Origin: a virus
Virus record (IMG/VR): IMGVR_UViG_3300006059_000013
Span: 1-23,480 of that record
DNA: 23,480 nucleotides
Reading direction: 5' to 3' (one strand)
Both the position numbers and the translations under genes were made by a program. Within the stretch, counting starts at the first letter, position 1; every line of letters starts with the position of its first letter. The notes beneath the pieces are model-generated. The model saw nothing but the letters and a program-made list of their open reading frames with translations, ran no database searches and was not told the origin of the DNA. Positions 1 to 8,407 of the stretch are shown piece after piece.

Positions 1-730
1 GTCCTAAGCCCTGCATCCAAGGATTAGGAGCGTTTGTGGCTGTTCCATAAGTCTGCGCACCATAACCCAAACCAGCGTTATATTCGCTAGCCTGTGGGCC
101 TGCTAAGCTTGTGCCTAATCCAGCCCCTTGAAAGCCCAATTCAGGTGTAATTGGAGCAAATCCCGGCGCATTCATGGAATTACTTCCAAAGTTCTGGATG
201 CCGGGGATTTCCCCGGTCAAAGCACCAATTCCACCCTGACCAGCCACATTACCCGCAAACTGTTGCCGTTCCTGCTGCATGGCTAATCCTGCACTACCAA
301 GGCTCAACGCTTCAGCGTTCCCCGCTGCATCACCAAGGCTATTACCCCGCGCTGCTTGCGCACCCCTGATACTCTGCTGCAACTGAGCTGCGTAGGCAGG
401 ATCTAAGGACGTTCCTAAGCCTAATTGCTGGCTGGCTGATCCTTCAAGTTGTGACCGTAAGGCAACTTCTGCCGGGTCAAGTGTGTTCAGATTTTGAACG
501 GCTAATGCACTATAACCGGGTGAATATTGCTGTTGCATCCCATAGTTCAGGCCGGCATTGGAAGTTGCTGCTTGTCCCTGAGAGGCGATATTTTGAGCCG
601 TTAAAGCAGGCGCATTTTGTAAAGCTGAATTAAGAGCCGATGAGTAAAGACCAGAAACGGCTTGCTGCGCTCCAGCCTGGTTAAAAGCGGGGGCTGCTGG
701 TGTTGAGGGGGCTGTTTTTCCTGGAGGCAT
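1..730 (-). CDS. Ala/Gln/Gly-rich virion protein, possibly ejection/internal protein (partial, C-terminus missing)
   Basis: Reading the minus strand from the ATG at 730 gives at least 243 codons with no stop before the left edge, so the gene is incomplete at its C-terminus. It begins MPPGKTAPSTPAAPAF and is dominated by Ala, Gln, Gly, Ser and Leu, with stretches such as QGQAATSNAGLNYGMQQQ and LAMQQERQQFAGN. No signal peptide, transmembrane segment or catalytic motif is visible. The start lies four bases after the stop of the 133-aa gene, with no clear Shine-Dalgarno. Its position after the adaptor and tail proteins is where podoviruses often carry internal virion or DNA-ejection proteins, and the composition fits that. 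This role is inferred from context. A tail-tip or fibre-base protein is an alternative. Confidence 0.72.
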   Translation of the reverse strand, partial: MPPGKTAPSTPAAPAFNQAGAQQAVSGLYSSALNSALQNAPALTAQNIASQGQAATSNAGLNYGMQQQYSPGYSALAVQNLNTLDPAEVALRSQLEGSASQQLGLGTSLDPAYAAQLQQSIRGAQAARGNSLGDAAGNAEALSLGSAGLAMQQERQQFAGNVAGQGGIGALTGEIPGIQNFGSNSMNAPGFAPITPELGFQGAGLGTSLAGPQASEYNAGLGYGAQTYGTATNAPNPWMQGLG

Positions 731-734
731 AAAA

Positions 735-1136
735 TTAGGTCAACTTTCTGGCTATCTTGTTCATGTCGTAAATTTTTAGTCCGCTTCCGTTCTTTTCTCT
801 CGAAAAAGCGACTTGATTGCACTTCTCGAAACGCTGTTTAATCTGCCGTCCAAGAGTCCTAAACACTTCTGGATATTGGGAAGCAATTGACTCGACCCAA
901 ACCACTTTTCCATTCGGATCAAAGCTATACTCTTTAAAACCTTCCACAGGGGTAGCGATGGTACGTGCAAGGGCGATTCCTTTGATCTTTTTGCCCCATC
1001 GACACACAAGAAGTCCCGCCGCACCGTCATACCATCGAAGCCAGTCATAGAGCTGCTTCCAAGGCCAGCGTTTAGCGGGGAAATACATCTTTCTGAAGAA
1101 AGCAGCGATTTCCTTGATTTCTTTTTCATTTCTCAC
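735..1136 (-). CDS. Small phage protein of unknown function (133 aa)
   Basis: The gene uses a GTG start that overlaps the stop of the upstream tail gene as GTGA, a strong sign of translational coupling. The 133-aa product is basic and soluble, starting with a Lys/Glu-rich helix (MRNEKEIKEIAAFFRKM), then a Trp-rich patch (KRWPWKQLYDWLRWYDG). A beta-rich middle follows (GLLVCRWGKKIKGIALAR) and then VWVESIASQYPEVFRTL. The pattern of a strand with a Gly-rich turn followed by helices is loosely like the GNAT acetyltransferase fold, but no acetyl-CoA-binding signature can be pointed to, so this is only a weak suggestion. It lies in the tail gene cluster, so a virion or assembly role is equally possible. 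Confidence 0.7.
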   Translation of the reverse strand: MRNEKEIKEIAAFFRKMYFPAKRWPWKQLYDWLRWYDGAAGLLVCRWGKKIKGIALARTIATPVEGFKEYSFDPNGKVVWVESIASQYPEVFRTLGRQIKQRFEKCNQVAFSREKNGSGLKIYDMNKIARKLT

Positions 1137-2938
1137 GTTTGTAAAACTATGGTGTTAATATATGCATCAGCAAGGATCGTCCTTAAAGATAAATTACCGC
1201 TCGTTGCTGTTACGTTAAATTGCACTTCCCGAAAAGGCTGTTGACCCATCAAAGGAATAGCTTTTTTGTAAGTACCCGCCTGAATCAAATTAAAAGGTAA
1301 ATTAACAGGCAGATTGACTGATGCGCCGAAAGAGGGAAATGAAGTTAGAGTGATCGCGCTGCCTAAATCAGGTATCATTTGGGCTGTTGCAGTTGCGTCG
1401 CTCTGGATAAACTCCATTTCAAAATGTAAAATTTTCTTAGGATTGAATGGCTCTTGAAAAGTCATGCTTCGGGTGGTTACTTGAGATGTAATGGCTACCC
1501 CATCATCCGTAAAATTGGCATCAACAAGGCTTCCTGAAGGGATATAATCCAACCAAGCCGGGACACGACCATCAGACGTGCCAAAGATCATCCTGCCGCC
1601 CTGAGACGTAAAAAAGGTCAACTCAAAGATGGTTGGCGTCCAGCCAGTCCAATAACCAGACCAGCTTTTTGTTAAAGTGTTGTAAACAATGGTGTAATTG
1701 TTCGACGTGGAACTATCTACAGGTACGCTAAGTATATATCTGTTATTCCAAAAAACAGCACACGCATTGCCAGCTTGCGGCCAGTTAATGCGCTCAATGA
1801 TATCTTGAATAGGCAAAGAGATTGGAAATGTAACTTCGTTCTGATCCTGGGTTTGAATGCGTTGAACGCTTCTAATGCCGTCATGCGCCAGAAACCAAAT
1901 ATCTGCCCCTACTTGAACTGCTGAACGATGGGCGACGCAACCTATTTTACGGTGGATTGTACCAATATTCCAAGTAGCTGTCGCAACAGTTGGATCGGCA
2001 TCGACTGCATAAATGGAGTTGCGCTTGAAGCAGACAAACACAGTATCAGTCCAAGGGACACAAGCAACAATAGGATCCCCATCACCACTACCAACATTGA
2101 AACTATTAAGACCTTGATTCCACGTTGTAGCATCAAGAATATTTGAGGCGTTGATTTGGGTTGGTTGAGTAGGATTGCCATAAGAAAATAAGCGATTAGT
2201 GAACCAAAAAATATAAGGCGCAATCGGGGCTGAATAGTTGTTTTGAATGACTGCACTAGCATCTGCCGTCGTCGCTATGTCAGCCGAAACCAACGGAAAT
2301 GTAAAAGTGTTACTTCCAGTGACCGTAATAACCTGATTTGTTACATCAAAGATTGCATTATTTGAGCCTGTGATCGTAACAAGCGTGCCAGTCCCTAAAA
2401 GATTAGAGATTGAGCTTGTGGTTGTGATTGTAGCGACATTGGAAGTAACGGCATGGCTGGAAATGGCAATAATACCGTTAACACCCAAATCGTACCACGT
2501 CCCACCGTCCCAGCTAAAAAGATCACCAATTCCATCAGTGATAAAGAGCTTGTTCAATCCTTGCGCCATTTCAACGGAAACACTGATATTGGCTGGAGTA
2601 TAGCCAGCCAAGGCCGTCCATGAGTTGCCATCCCATTTCTGTAATGCACCATTGACGCAAGCAATCACCAGGCTAAGCGTTGGTGGAAAGAACCATTTCA
2701 AACCTTGAATCTTATTCCCGGCTGATATGGCTGCTCCACCTAAAGACGTGCTGCCTACCCTCGTCTGAGCAACGGCAAACTCCGATATATCCATGTTCTG
2801 AAGTAATGCGGCTTGATTAGCCTGCAAAAGCTTAGGCTGTACGGATGAAACCTGCCCACCCTCAAAAGAGGGGCAAGCATCATAACTAGGCGAATCGCCT
2901 GTTGGTAAAATTTGAGGATTGGCAAAAACGTAGGGCAT
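1133..2938 (-). CDS. Propeller-like podovirus tail protein (nozzle/stabilisation-like)
   Basis: This 601-aa beta-rich protein probably forms part of the short tail, as a P22 gp10-like or T7 gp12-like nozzle. The N-terminus has an Asn/Gln-rich start (LLQANQAALLQNMDISEF, about residues 37-54). It is followed by blade-like repeats such as LQKWDGNSWTAL near 99-110 and DLFSWDGGTWYDLG near 139-152, and later NRYILSVPVD and MIFGTSDGRVPAWLD. Residues about 164-232 form an inserted Ig-like module (SNVATITT ... TVTGSNTFTFP). The gene sits directly after the adaptor-like gene and before the 133-aa gene, which is the expected place for a tail tube or nozzle protein. The family assignment is from pattern recognition and position only. 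Confidence 0.75.
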   Translation of the reverse strand: MPYVFANPQILPTGDSPSYDACPSFEGGQVSSVQPKLLQANQAALLQNMDISEFAVAQTRVGSTSLGGAAISAGNKIQGLKWFFPPTLSLVIACVNGALQKWDGNSWTALAGYTPANISVSVEMAQGLNKLFITDGIGDLFSWDGGTWYDLGVNGIIAISSHAVTSNVATITTTSSISNLLGTGTLVTITGSNNAIFDVTNQVITVTGSNTFTFPLVSADIATTADASAVIQNNYSAPIAPYIFWFTNRLFSYGNPTQPTQINASNILDATTWNQGLNSFNVGSGDGDPIVACVPWTDTVFVCFKRNSIYAVDADPTVATATWNIGTIHRKIGCVAHRSAVQVGADIWFLAHDGIRSVQRIQTQDQNEVTFPISLPIQDIIERINWPQAGNACAVFWNNRYILSVPVDSSTSNNYTIVYNTLTKSWSGYWTGWTPTIFELTFFTSQGGRMIFGTSDGRVPAWLDYIPSGSLVDANFTDDGVAITSQVTTRSMTFQEPFNPKKILHFEMEFIQSDATATAQMIPDLGSAITLTSFPSFGASVNLPVNLPFNLIQAGTYKKAIPLMGQQPFREVQFNVTATSGNLSLRTILADAYINTIVLQT

Positions 2939-2941
2939 CGT

Positions 2942-3901
2942 TTAAAAATATTGTTTGTCCCACCAAGGATTTGCGCCCCAATCTTCCACACCCCAACCGC
3001 CTGTTGGTACTGGAATAATCTGGGCAACATTACCCTGCTGGCTTTGCTCCACTTCCATGGCTTCCTGAACAAATTGTTCCGCTTCACTTTGATATTTGGC
3101 TGCTGCGGTCGGAAACTGACGCAAAAATTCAAGCATATCCGCCATTCCATAAGAATAGAGAGCGTTATCAATATTCCTGAGTCGTGGCGTGTCATTATCG
3201 TTTATCAATGGGTCAACCTTACGTTTGAAAAGAATCGTATAAACCTGAGCTTGGACAGGCGCACTAATCGACGTAATCCGGGGATATTTACGCTCTGTCT
3301 CATACGGCATAACCGTATTGATCACATTTGAGTTTGAATCTTTGACTGTTAAAGTTCCCGTCCAGGTTGGAGCCTTGGCAATGACATAAGGCGTATCATA
3401 GGAATTGACTGAATTAACCGGAGTCGTTCCACCGCAAGTAACCGTTTCAATATATTCAGCCCCGGCCAAATCACCAAAAAGGCTGATCGGCAATCCATTG
3501 TCCTGAGTTGAACTACTAACAAAAGTCAATACCCCGGCTGTCTGTGGTAGCTGGGAACAGGCAATCGGGGGTTGCTCATTATACGCTATCGGTTGTCCTG
3601 AACTGACATTATTAAAAAGAGCAGGTTGAGAGCGGAAAAGCGTTCCTAATTGGACATTCGGCAATGAATAAAGGCTGGCCGTGTTAAAAACAGCCATGAT
3701 GCGGTCAATCAAGGGACTCAAGATCAAATTGCCCGTTGTCGGCATTGTGACACTATAATAAAATTGGCTGTCAAACCATGTAGCCATCTCATAAATCTGG
3801 ATGTAGCGCATATTGACATATTTCTTGGCCACAGAAACCGTATTAGGATCATTCTGGCCAAGCTTGCTACAAATCAAATCTACAATGTCAGCTAATCGCA
3901 T
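2942..3901 (-). CDS. Head-to-tail adaptor-like (neck) protein
   Basis: This 319-aa protein starts with two amphipathic helices (MRLADIVDLICSKLG and VSVAKKYVNMRYIQIYEMATW) typical of podovirus neck or adaptor proteins such as P22 gp4 and related head-completion proteins. A beta-rich insertion with Gly/Thr-rich loops occupies roughly residues 100-215. A C-terminal helical part follows (DPLINDNDTPRLRNIDNALYS and GMADMLEFLRQFPTAAAKYQ). The split-helix layout around a beta insertion is the main evidence. It starts with ATG directly after the stop of the fibre-like gene, preceded by AGGATG, one of the better Shine-Dalgarno sequences in the window. It lies immediately upstream of the propeller-like tail gene, supporting a connector role. 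Confidence 0.68.
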   Translation of the reverse strand: MRLADIVDLICSKLGQNDPNTVSVAKKYVNMRYIQIYEMATWFDSQFYYSVTMPTTGNLILSPLIDRIMAVFNTASLYSLPNVQLGTLFRSQPALFNNVSSGQPIAYNEQPPIACSQLPQTAGVLTFVSSSTQDNGLPISLFGDLAGAEYIETVTCGGTTPVNSVNSYDTPYVIAKAPTWTGTLTVKDSNSNVINTVMPYETERKYPRITSISAPVQAQVYTILFKRKVDPLINDNDTPRLRNIDNALYSYGMADMLEFLRQFPTAAAKYQSEAEQFVQEAMEVEQSQQGNVAQIIPVPTGGWGVEDWGANPWWDKQYF

Positions 3902-5308
3902 TTACATCCTTATAGTCGCTGTCATTCCAGTTTTTTGAGGTGAATTGACGCCATAAAAAGTTGCTCCACCTGCCTGCGAAGCCTCAAGCCAATTTATTGA
4001 GTGATAACCAGCCGATAAGGTCCCGTTATATTCTGCATCAGCAGGAGCAAAATCGTTATTAACATTGGAATTACTACCGCGAGTAATTTGAGCTGAATTG
4101 GAAGTAACTGAATCAATTCCTATACCTTGAGCGGCAAAAATACGACCTGAAGTTGATTGAAATAATCCATAAGCCCTTGCAGAAAGATTTTCTTCTCCAA
4201 TACCAGAAACAACATTAAAAGTGTTTGCTGCATTCGCATTAACTTGATGAAAGGCGGTTGCGCCGTAAGACCATGAAACGGCTGTTTCAGTAACGGCCAA
4301 TCCACGTTCAACCTGATTATAGCGATTATATACAAGCCGATTCTTTACCGAATCTTCAGTGGTATTAGCGTTATTCAAATAAATTGTCCCAAGATAACGC
4401 TTGGCCGTTGATCCTGTTAAAACCTCAATTCCATCCTGATAAGTCAATGCTGTTGCTCTTGCTGTTGCGCTTGACCAAGCCAGGTTTGAAATTGTTACCG
4501 CACCACCATTAATAAAAACAAAAATATCCTGCGGGATGCTTCCGGTAAGACCGGATAACGTTAAGGCCTGTTGTGAAAATGTGTATGTACTCCACTGATT
4601 AGAACCGTTCCAAATTGAAACCAAATTACCCTTATAAGGAGTCCAATAGAGAGTACCGGCTGCCGTAACATCATTAATTGTTACAGGCGTCCCGCTGGTC
4701 AAAGTCAATCGACCATTACAAACTGTATTACCTGAGCTATAGGGATAAAGGCCGTCTAAATTCAAAATAGCTGCCGTGGAACTAAGTGCTAAAAATATTG
4801 GAACGACATAAGAACCAACAGCCGAAGGAGGGGTTGATGTCGTATTTCCAGCTACCGATGCGCTTAAATAATATTGAGAACTAGAAACAAGTCCGCTTAA
4901 TCCAGTAATAACACCAGCTTGAGACAGCGTAAAATTATTACCATCAGTTACAAACGAAACAACGCCTGCAACAACTGAGGTTCCAATTGCATTCGCTTCT
5001 GCTGCCGCATAAGCCGTCCCTGTCCAATAAAGAACATTACCAACAGAAAAACCATGCGCTGTCTGTGCTACATTCTTCCCCACCAAACCAGCCGTAGATT
5101 GAGCGGCCAATGCGCTGATCGTAAATGCCCTTAATGTTGAACTGGATGATTGCCAGTAAAGAACACGGTCAACATTCTGTACCGTTGAATCTACCGATCT
5201 TCCACTAATACAAGTTGGATCAAAAGCACCGCCGGCCAATGAAGCCAGCTTAGTATTTGTTACCTGTTCAGTTGGTGTAAAAGCGTACCCTGGATTTACA
5301 TCAGACAT
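3902..5308 (-). CDS. Fibre-like virion structural protein
   Basis: This 468-aa, Ser/Thr/Asn/Gly-rich beta protein has no cysteine motifs or enzymatic residues. The central part (about residues 198-335) shows a segment widespread in phage fibre and decoration proteins: GRLTLTSGTPVTINDVTAAG, TLYWTPYKGN, a stretch around LTLSGLTGSIPQDIFVF, TARATALTYQDG, KRYLGTIYL and TTEDSVKNRLVYNRYNQV. The N-terminal half has HGFSVGNVLYWTGTAY, resembling short Ig-like surface modules. The start overlaps the 104-aa gene by 8 nt, implying coupling. It probably decorates the tail or capsid and may bind the host surface. No depolymerase or protease residues are visible. Confidence 0.75.
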   Translation of the reverse strand: MSDVNPGYAFTPTEQVTNTKLASLAGGAFDPTCISGRSVDSTVQNVDRVLYWQSSSSTLRAFTISALAAQSTAGLVGKNVAQTAHGFSVGNVLYWTGTAYAAAEANAIGTSVVAGVVSFVTDGNNFTLSQAGVITGLSGLVSSSQYYLSASVAGNTTSTPPSAVGSYVVPIFLALSSTAAILNLDGLYPYSSGNTVCNGRLTLTSGTPVTINDVTAAGTLYWTPYKGNLVSIWNGSNQWSTYTFSQQALTLSGLTGSIPQDIFVFINGGAVTISNLAWSSATARATALTYQDGIEVLTGSTAKRYLGTIYLNNANTTEDSVKNRLVYNRYNQVERGLAVTETAVSWSYGATAFHQVNANAANTFNVVSGIGEENLSARAYGLFQSTSGRIFAAQGIGIDSVTSNSAQITRGSNSNVNNDFAPADAEYNGTLSAGYHSINWLEASQAGGATFYGVNSPQKTGMTATIRM

Positions 5309-5615
5309 TTTGTAATTTCTGTAATTTAGGTTTTACCGGAGGTTGCGCCCAAATCCGTTTGACTTGTTCCGGTGTAAAGCTTCCGTGCCGTTTCTTAAGT
5401 TTTCCCTGTTCTTCTCGCTCTTTATATCCCCTCAAGGCATGAGCGGTAAAATCCAATGGGCTTGTTGGATTGTTAGAAACGAAAATCCGTGAAGGAACGG
5501 TTAACCGTTTCAACTTCACGCCATCCTCAAAAACTTCTGAATCTCTGCCTTCTACCGTCAATAAATGCTGGCTTAACTCGTTAGTATTTGGATTGATAAA
5601 CTCATAGACAGGCAT
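5301..5615 (-). CDS. Small phage protein of unknown function (104 aa)
   Basis: The 104-aa product starts MPVYEFINPNTNELSQHLL, like the beginning of FmdB-type zinc ribbons (MPxYEF), but it contains no cysteines, so it cannot be a zinc ribbon as written. The C-terminal half is basic and helical (HALRGYKEREEQGKLKKR, TPEQVKRIWAQPPVKP). It lies two bases after the stop of the 89-aa gene and overlaps the fibre-like gene by 8 nt, in the head-to-tail gene cluster. A head-completion or assembly role is possible. The function is unknown. Confidence 0.72.
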   Translation of the reverse strand: MPVYEFINPNTNELSQHLLTVEGRDSEVFEDGVKLKRLTVPSRIFVSNNPTSPLDFTAHALRGYKEREEQGKLKKRHGSFTPEQVKRIWAQPPVKPKLQKLQNV

Positions 5616-5617
5616 TT

Positions 5618-5887
5618 TTAACTCATGCTGGATGAACCCATGCCCATCTCTGGCTGTGCCTGTTCTGAATTATTCGTATCGGTTGATTCACCTTCGTCGC
5701 CTTCAGCTTCAGGGCTTGAATCAGGCTCAACTTTTTCGACATCAACCAAAATATTGGCATTTGTCATGCCTTGGACTGTTCCATAAACACAAACCGGATC
5801 GCCAACTTTGGGAGGCGTTCCGCCGTCATCCTCATTCCACATCGACATCGGAACATTCATTTTTGCTTTCTGCTTTCTATCTTCCAT
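5618..5887 (-). CDS. Acidic small protein downstream of capsid genes (89 aa)
   Basis: I place the start at the ATG at 5887 because it is preceded by AAAGGATTT. A TTG four codons upstream (5899) would add only MKGF and would lie within the Shine-Dalgarno. The product has a short beta-rich part (VGDPVCVYGTVQGM, ANILVDVEKVEPD) that resembles an OB-like barrel. A very acidic, disordered tail follows (SSPEAEGDEGESTDTN) and ends in a Met/Ser-rich run. It lies downstream of a terminator-like hairpin that separates it from the capsid genes. The function is unknown. An acidic tail could mimic DNA or act in assembly. Confidence 0.68.
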   Translation of the reverse strand: MEDRKQKAKMNVPMSMWNEDDGGTPPKVGDPVCVYGTVQGMTNANILVDVEKVEPDSSPEAEGDEGESTDTNNSEQAQPEMGMGSSSMS

Positions 5888-5904
5888 AAATCCTTTCAAG
5901 CCTT

Positions 5905-5935
5905 AAAGCCGGGAAGCTATACACTCCCCGGCTTT
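5905..5935 (-). terminator. Terminator-like hairpin after the capsid genes
   Basis: AAAGCCGGG (5905-5913) and CCCGGCTTT (5927-5935) form a perfect 9-bp GC-rich stem around a 13-nt loop, in the 61-nt gap between the 108-aa and 89-aa genes. On the minus strand the stem ends in CTTT followed by AAGG, so there is no long U run. Partial termination, attenuation or protection of the capsid transcript from 3' decay is more likely than full termination. Confidence 0.5.
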
Positions 5936-5948
5936 GAATGGCTAATTT

Positions 5949-6275
5949 TTACTGGCTATACAACCCAATCGAACCCGCATAATTAACGGTATGAACTCCA
6001 TCGGTATATGCGCTTACCTTCGCATTGACCGCTTGGAAACAACCCGCAAACGTATAGGCGTTACTGGCATTAGCAGTTGAGGAAATCGTCTGCAATGTGC
6101 ATGTGTTATTTCCGAAATCCACCATTTGTAATACAATGGTAGCTCCAGAGGTTACTGCGGTTGAAATCACCGTAAACGTATGCTCACGTTGATTAGGACA
6201 TTGAAACTGTGTCCCTTGGGCAGTTGCAGCAACCGCGCTTACAAGCGCACTATATTTTACATTACTAGTAGGCAT
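5949..6275 (-). CDS. Small capsid-associated beta protein (possible decoration protein)
   Basis: The 108-aa product is a beta-rich, Thr/Ala/Val/Asn-rich protein (HTFTVISTAVTSGATIVLQM, ANASNAYTFAGCFQAVNAKV) with no enzyme motif. The gene starts 20 nt after the stop of the major capsid gene and has a purine-rich AAAGGGGG sequence about ten bases before the ATG, stronger than most starts here. Size, composition and position immediately after the capsid gene match head decoration or cementing proteins. I did not recognise a specific family. Confidence 0.7.
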   Translation of the reverse strand: MPTSNVKYSALVSAVAATAQGTQFQCPNQREHTFTVISTAVTSGATIVLQMVDFGNNTCTLQTISSTANASNAYTFAGCFQAVNAKVSAYTDGVHTVNYAGSIGLYSQ

Positions 6276-6295
6276 AATTGCTTATCCCCCTTTCT

Positions 6296-7324
6296 TTAGG
6301 AGAACCGGCTCTTGGTACGAAGATTGATTACAAAATTCGAGTTGAGTAGTGAGCTCATGTAGAATTGTTTGTAACCGATTACTTTGAGCTGATTCAATGG
6401 ATCGAGTTTATCTGGCTGATCCAGAATGATCATGCGTGGAGCAGTCAGTGAATCACCCGAAATCGGGCAAATACCGAATGAATCACCACCAATGATCAAA
6501 CAGGAGTAAATAGGGCCAGCAGTCGTATTAGTCACACCGCCAGTTGTGGCAGCAGACGTATCAATATACTGTGCGCTATTAGCCTCACGAAAGGCGTTAG
6601 TTGCTTCCACAATCCGAAGACCATAGAGGCTTCCAACTTCACCTTTATAGAGAGCTTGAACATTGGAATATTCAGCCGCTCGCAGGAAATCCGCATCCCG
6701 CATGATATCACGAATGACCTGCGGAGGGAAAATACCCACATAACCACCATCAGGAACAGGAGCAAGATTGCTCTTGAGAGCTGTTACCGCATCCAGAACG
6801 TCCTGTGCATCAGTATAAGCTGCCGTAGTAGCAGCCGAGCTGATAGCAGAGAAAGTTCCCAATCCCTGAACGTAACGCTCAGTAATACCCGATGTAGCAC
6901 CGGAAGTTCCGGTATAATCGGATGTTACAAGCACGTTACGAGTAACGGTATCGGCCTTATAACCTGCATCCTCACCAAGCGTCTTTGTGCCCTGCTTGGT
7001 CGCATCGAAGAACTGGGTATCTGTCAGAATATCTGACAATTGAACCATTTCACCGAATTGCTTTAGAGGGACATTAATACGAGTCAGCGTGAGAGTACGC
7101 GAAATTGAAATCGGCACACCCTCGGTTAAATTTTGTACCTGAGTGGCATCAGCCGCCCCAGGACGGAAGAAAGAAACCTGTACGGCTCCTTCATTCTTGG
7201 GCAATTCGCCCGTTACTCCGTATTCATTAAGACGGAGAGTCATCATCTGGTACTTCAGAAGCCGCTTAATAAAGTAGCTCTGGTACTCAACTGAAAATGA
7301 GCCTGTCGTTGTTTGTACTGGCAT
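6296..7324 (-). CDS. Major capsid protein, N4-gp56 type
   Basis: This 342-aa protein forms the icosahedral head shell. It carries the order of features typical of the N4-gp56-family capsid proteins. The N-terminal TTTGSFSVEYQSYFIKRLL leads into ELPKNEGAVQVSFFRP and TEGVPISISRTLTLTRINV. QFGEMVQLSDILTD and GTKTLGEDAGYKADTVTRNV come next, then the conserved block GEVGSLYGLRIVEATNAFRE. The C-terminal part has DPLNQLKVIGYKQFYMSSLL. The length is close to that usual for the family. It follows the scaffold-like gene by 8 nt and precedes a likely decoration gene. The leader before the ATG is A/T-rich with no clear Shine-Dalgarno, notable for a gene expected to be highly expressed. Confidence 0.93.
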   Translation of the reverse strand: MPVQTTTGSFSVEYQSYFIKRLLKYQMMTLRLNEYGVTGELPKNEGAVQVSFFRPGAADATQVQNLTEGVPISISRTLTLTRINVPLKQFGEMVQLSDILTDTQFFDATKQGTKTLGEDAGYKADTVTRNVLVTSDYTGTSGATSGITERYVQGLGTFSAISSAATTAAYTDAQDVLDAVTALKSNLAPVPDGGYVGIFPPQVIRDIMRDADFLRAAEYSNVQALYKGEVGSLYGLRIVEATNAFREANSAQYIDTSAATTGGVTNTTAGPIYSCLIIGGDSFGICPISGDSLTAPRMIILDQPDKLDPLNQLKVIGYKQFYMSSLLNSNFVINLRTKSRFS

Positions 7325-7332
7325 TATTTATT

Positions 7333-8385
7333 TCATAAGGAAAGCCCCTGGCTAAGTCGCTCACGAAGTGACCGTTCTTGTTCAGCTTCTGTCATGCTGT
7401 CAAAATCCTTCTCTCCGATTGGCTGCGTAACGCCACCACGACCAAGACCAAGTTTCCTTAATGATCCTTTAAGTTTGTCTTTTAATTCGTTTAGTTCTTC
7501 ACGCAAATCGGAAGCGGCATCAGCTTCAACTTTTAAATGGGCCAGATAAGCAACGGTAGAAATGCCATGCGGAGAACCCCGTAAAGCTTGTCTCCAGTAT
7601 GGATCGGGATGATCCAACAATTGCATGGCTTCGTAATGGATGGGTGATCCGGGCTGAGCCAAATCAGGATACTCTTCAACCGCTTTCTTGAGATTATCGT
7701 CCCAAGTCCGGTTAAATTGTTCCTTTTGGGCTTTCGTGCGTTGTTCAACCTGAACTTTTACACCTTCAGCTTCTTTTTGGGCTTTTTCAACCTGATTAGC
7801 CTTTTCCCGCATCTTGGCCGCATTCTGCTTGAGCTTGGCCTTTTGTGCTGGATCGGTTGCATTAACCGCTTCCTCGAGGGTTTCATCCGCCCATTGGCGC
7901 AACTGATCGGGAGTATATTCCGATTGCGCTTTTTGAGCGGTTAATTCCTGGGTTAGGCGGTCTATTTCCCGTTGTGCTGCTGGAGAAACATACGTTTCAC
8001 GTTCTTGGTTAAGCTTCTTTTTATCTTCGTCGATCTGCAAACGAATCTTATTAAGTCGCTCTTCACCACGAGAAACGGGCTGTTCTTCAGTTTTAACTTC
8101 TTTTCCATTAAGCTTTCCGTTTTTGTCTGTACCATTCTGAATCGGTTTACTGGTTTTCTTTTCTGAGACCGATTCCGACTTGCGTTCTATCTTTTTATCC
8201 TCTTTCTTGAGCGGGATTTTTTGCTCAGTAGTTTTATCCTGATTGTTTTGTTCCGTGGGCCGAACTTCGTTATCCTCACTTGATGCCAGAGCGTCAGCCT
8301 TCTCTTGACTGAACAACGCGCCAGAAGCGAGTCCTTCCCTCAATTTAGCTTCTTCCTGAGCATCCGTTATTTGACTATCGGGCAT
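7333..8385 (-). CDS. Scaffold-like head assembly protein
   Basis: This 350-aa, highly charged, Glu/Lys/Gln-rich protein is consistent with a phage scaffolding protein that guides procapsid assembly and is absent from mature heads. Residues about 40-120 are disordered and Lys/Glu-rich (KIPLKKEDKKIERKSES). Long coiled-coil heptads follow (LNKIRLQIDEDKKKLNQERE, about 111-130, and AKMREKANQVEKAQKEAEG). The C-terminal region has EEYPDLAQPGSPIHYEAMQL and a basic end (KGSLRKLGLGRGG) of the kind that contacts capsid subunits. It lies directly upstream of the major capsid gene. AAAGGT precedes the ATG by about nine bases. A minor head protein is an alternative. Confidence 0.75.
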   Translation of the reverse strand: MPDSQITDAQEEAKLREGLASGALFSQEKADALASSEDNEVRPTEQNNQDKTTEQKIPLKKEDKKIERKSESVSEKKTSKPIQNGTDKNGKLNGKEVKTEEQPVSRGEERLNKIRLQIDEDKKKLNQERETYVSPAAQREIDRLTQELTAQKAQSEYTPDQLRQWADETLEEAVNATDPAQKAKLKQNAAKMREKANQVEKAQKEAEGVKVQVEQRTKAQKEQFNRTWDDNLKKAVEEYPDLAQPGSPIHYEAMQLLDHPDPYWRQALRGSPHGISTVAYLAHLKVEADAASDLREELNELKDKLKGSLRKLGLGRGGVTQPIGEKDFDSMTEAEQERSLRERLSQGLSL

Positions 8386-8407
8386 GTATTCTACCTTTCT
8401 TGTTTGG

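Noticed and set aside
2755-3195. 146-codon minus-strand frame
   Set aside because: It spans the junction of two better-supported genes in another frame and its composition is not protein-like.
2912-3331. 139-codon plus-strand frame
   Set aside because: It lies opposite the adaptor-like and tail genes, has basic, Cys/Phe/Ile-rich composition and no motif, and all supported genes are on the other strand.
6656-7036. 126-codon plus-strand frame
   Set aside because: It lies opposite the well-recognised capsid gene, with Arg/Ser/Ile-rich content typical of a shadow frame.
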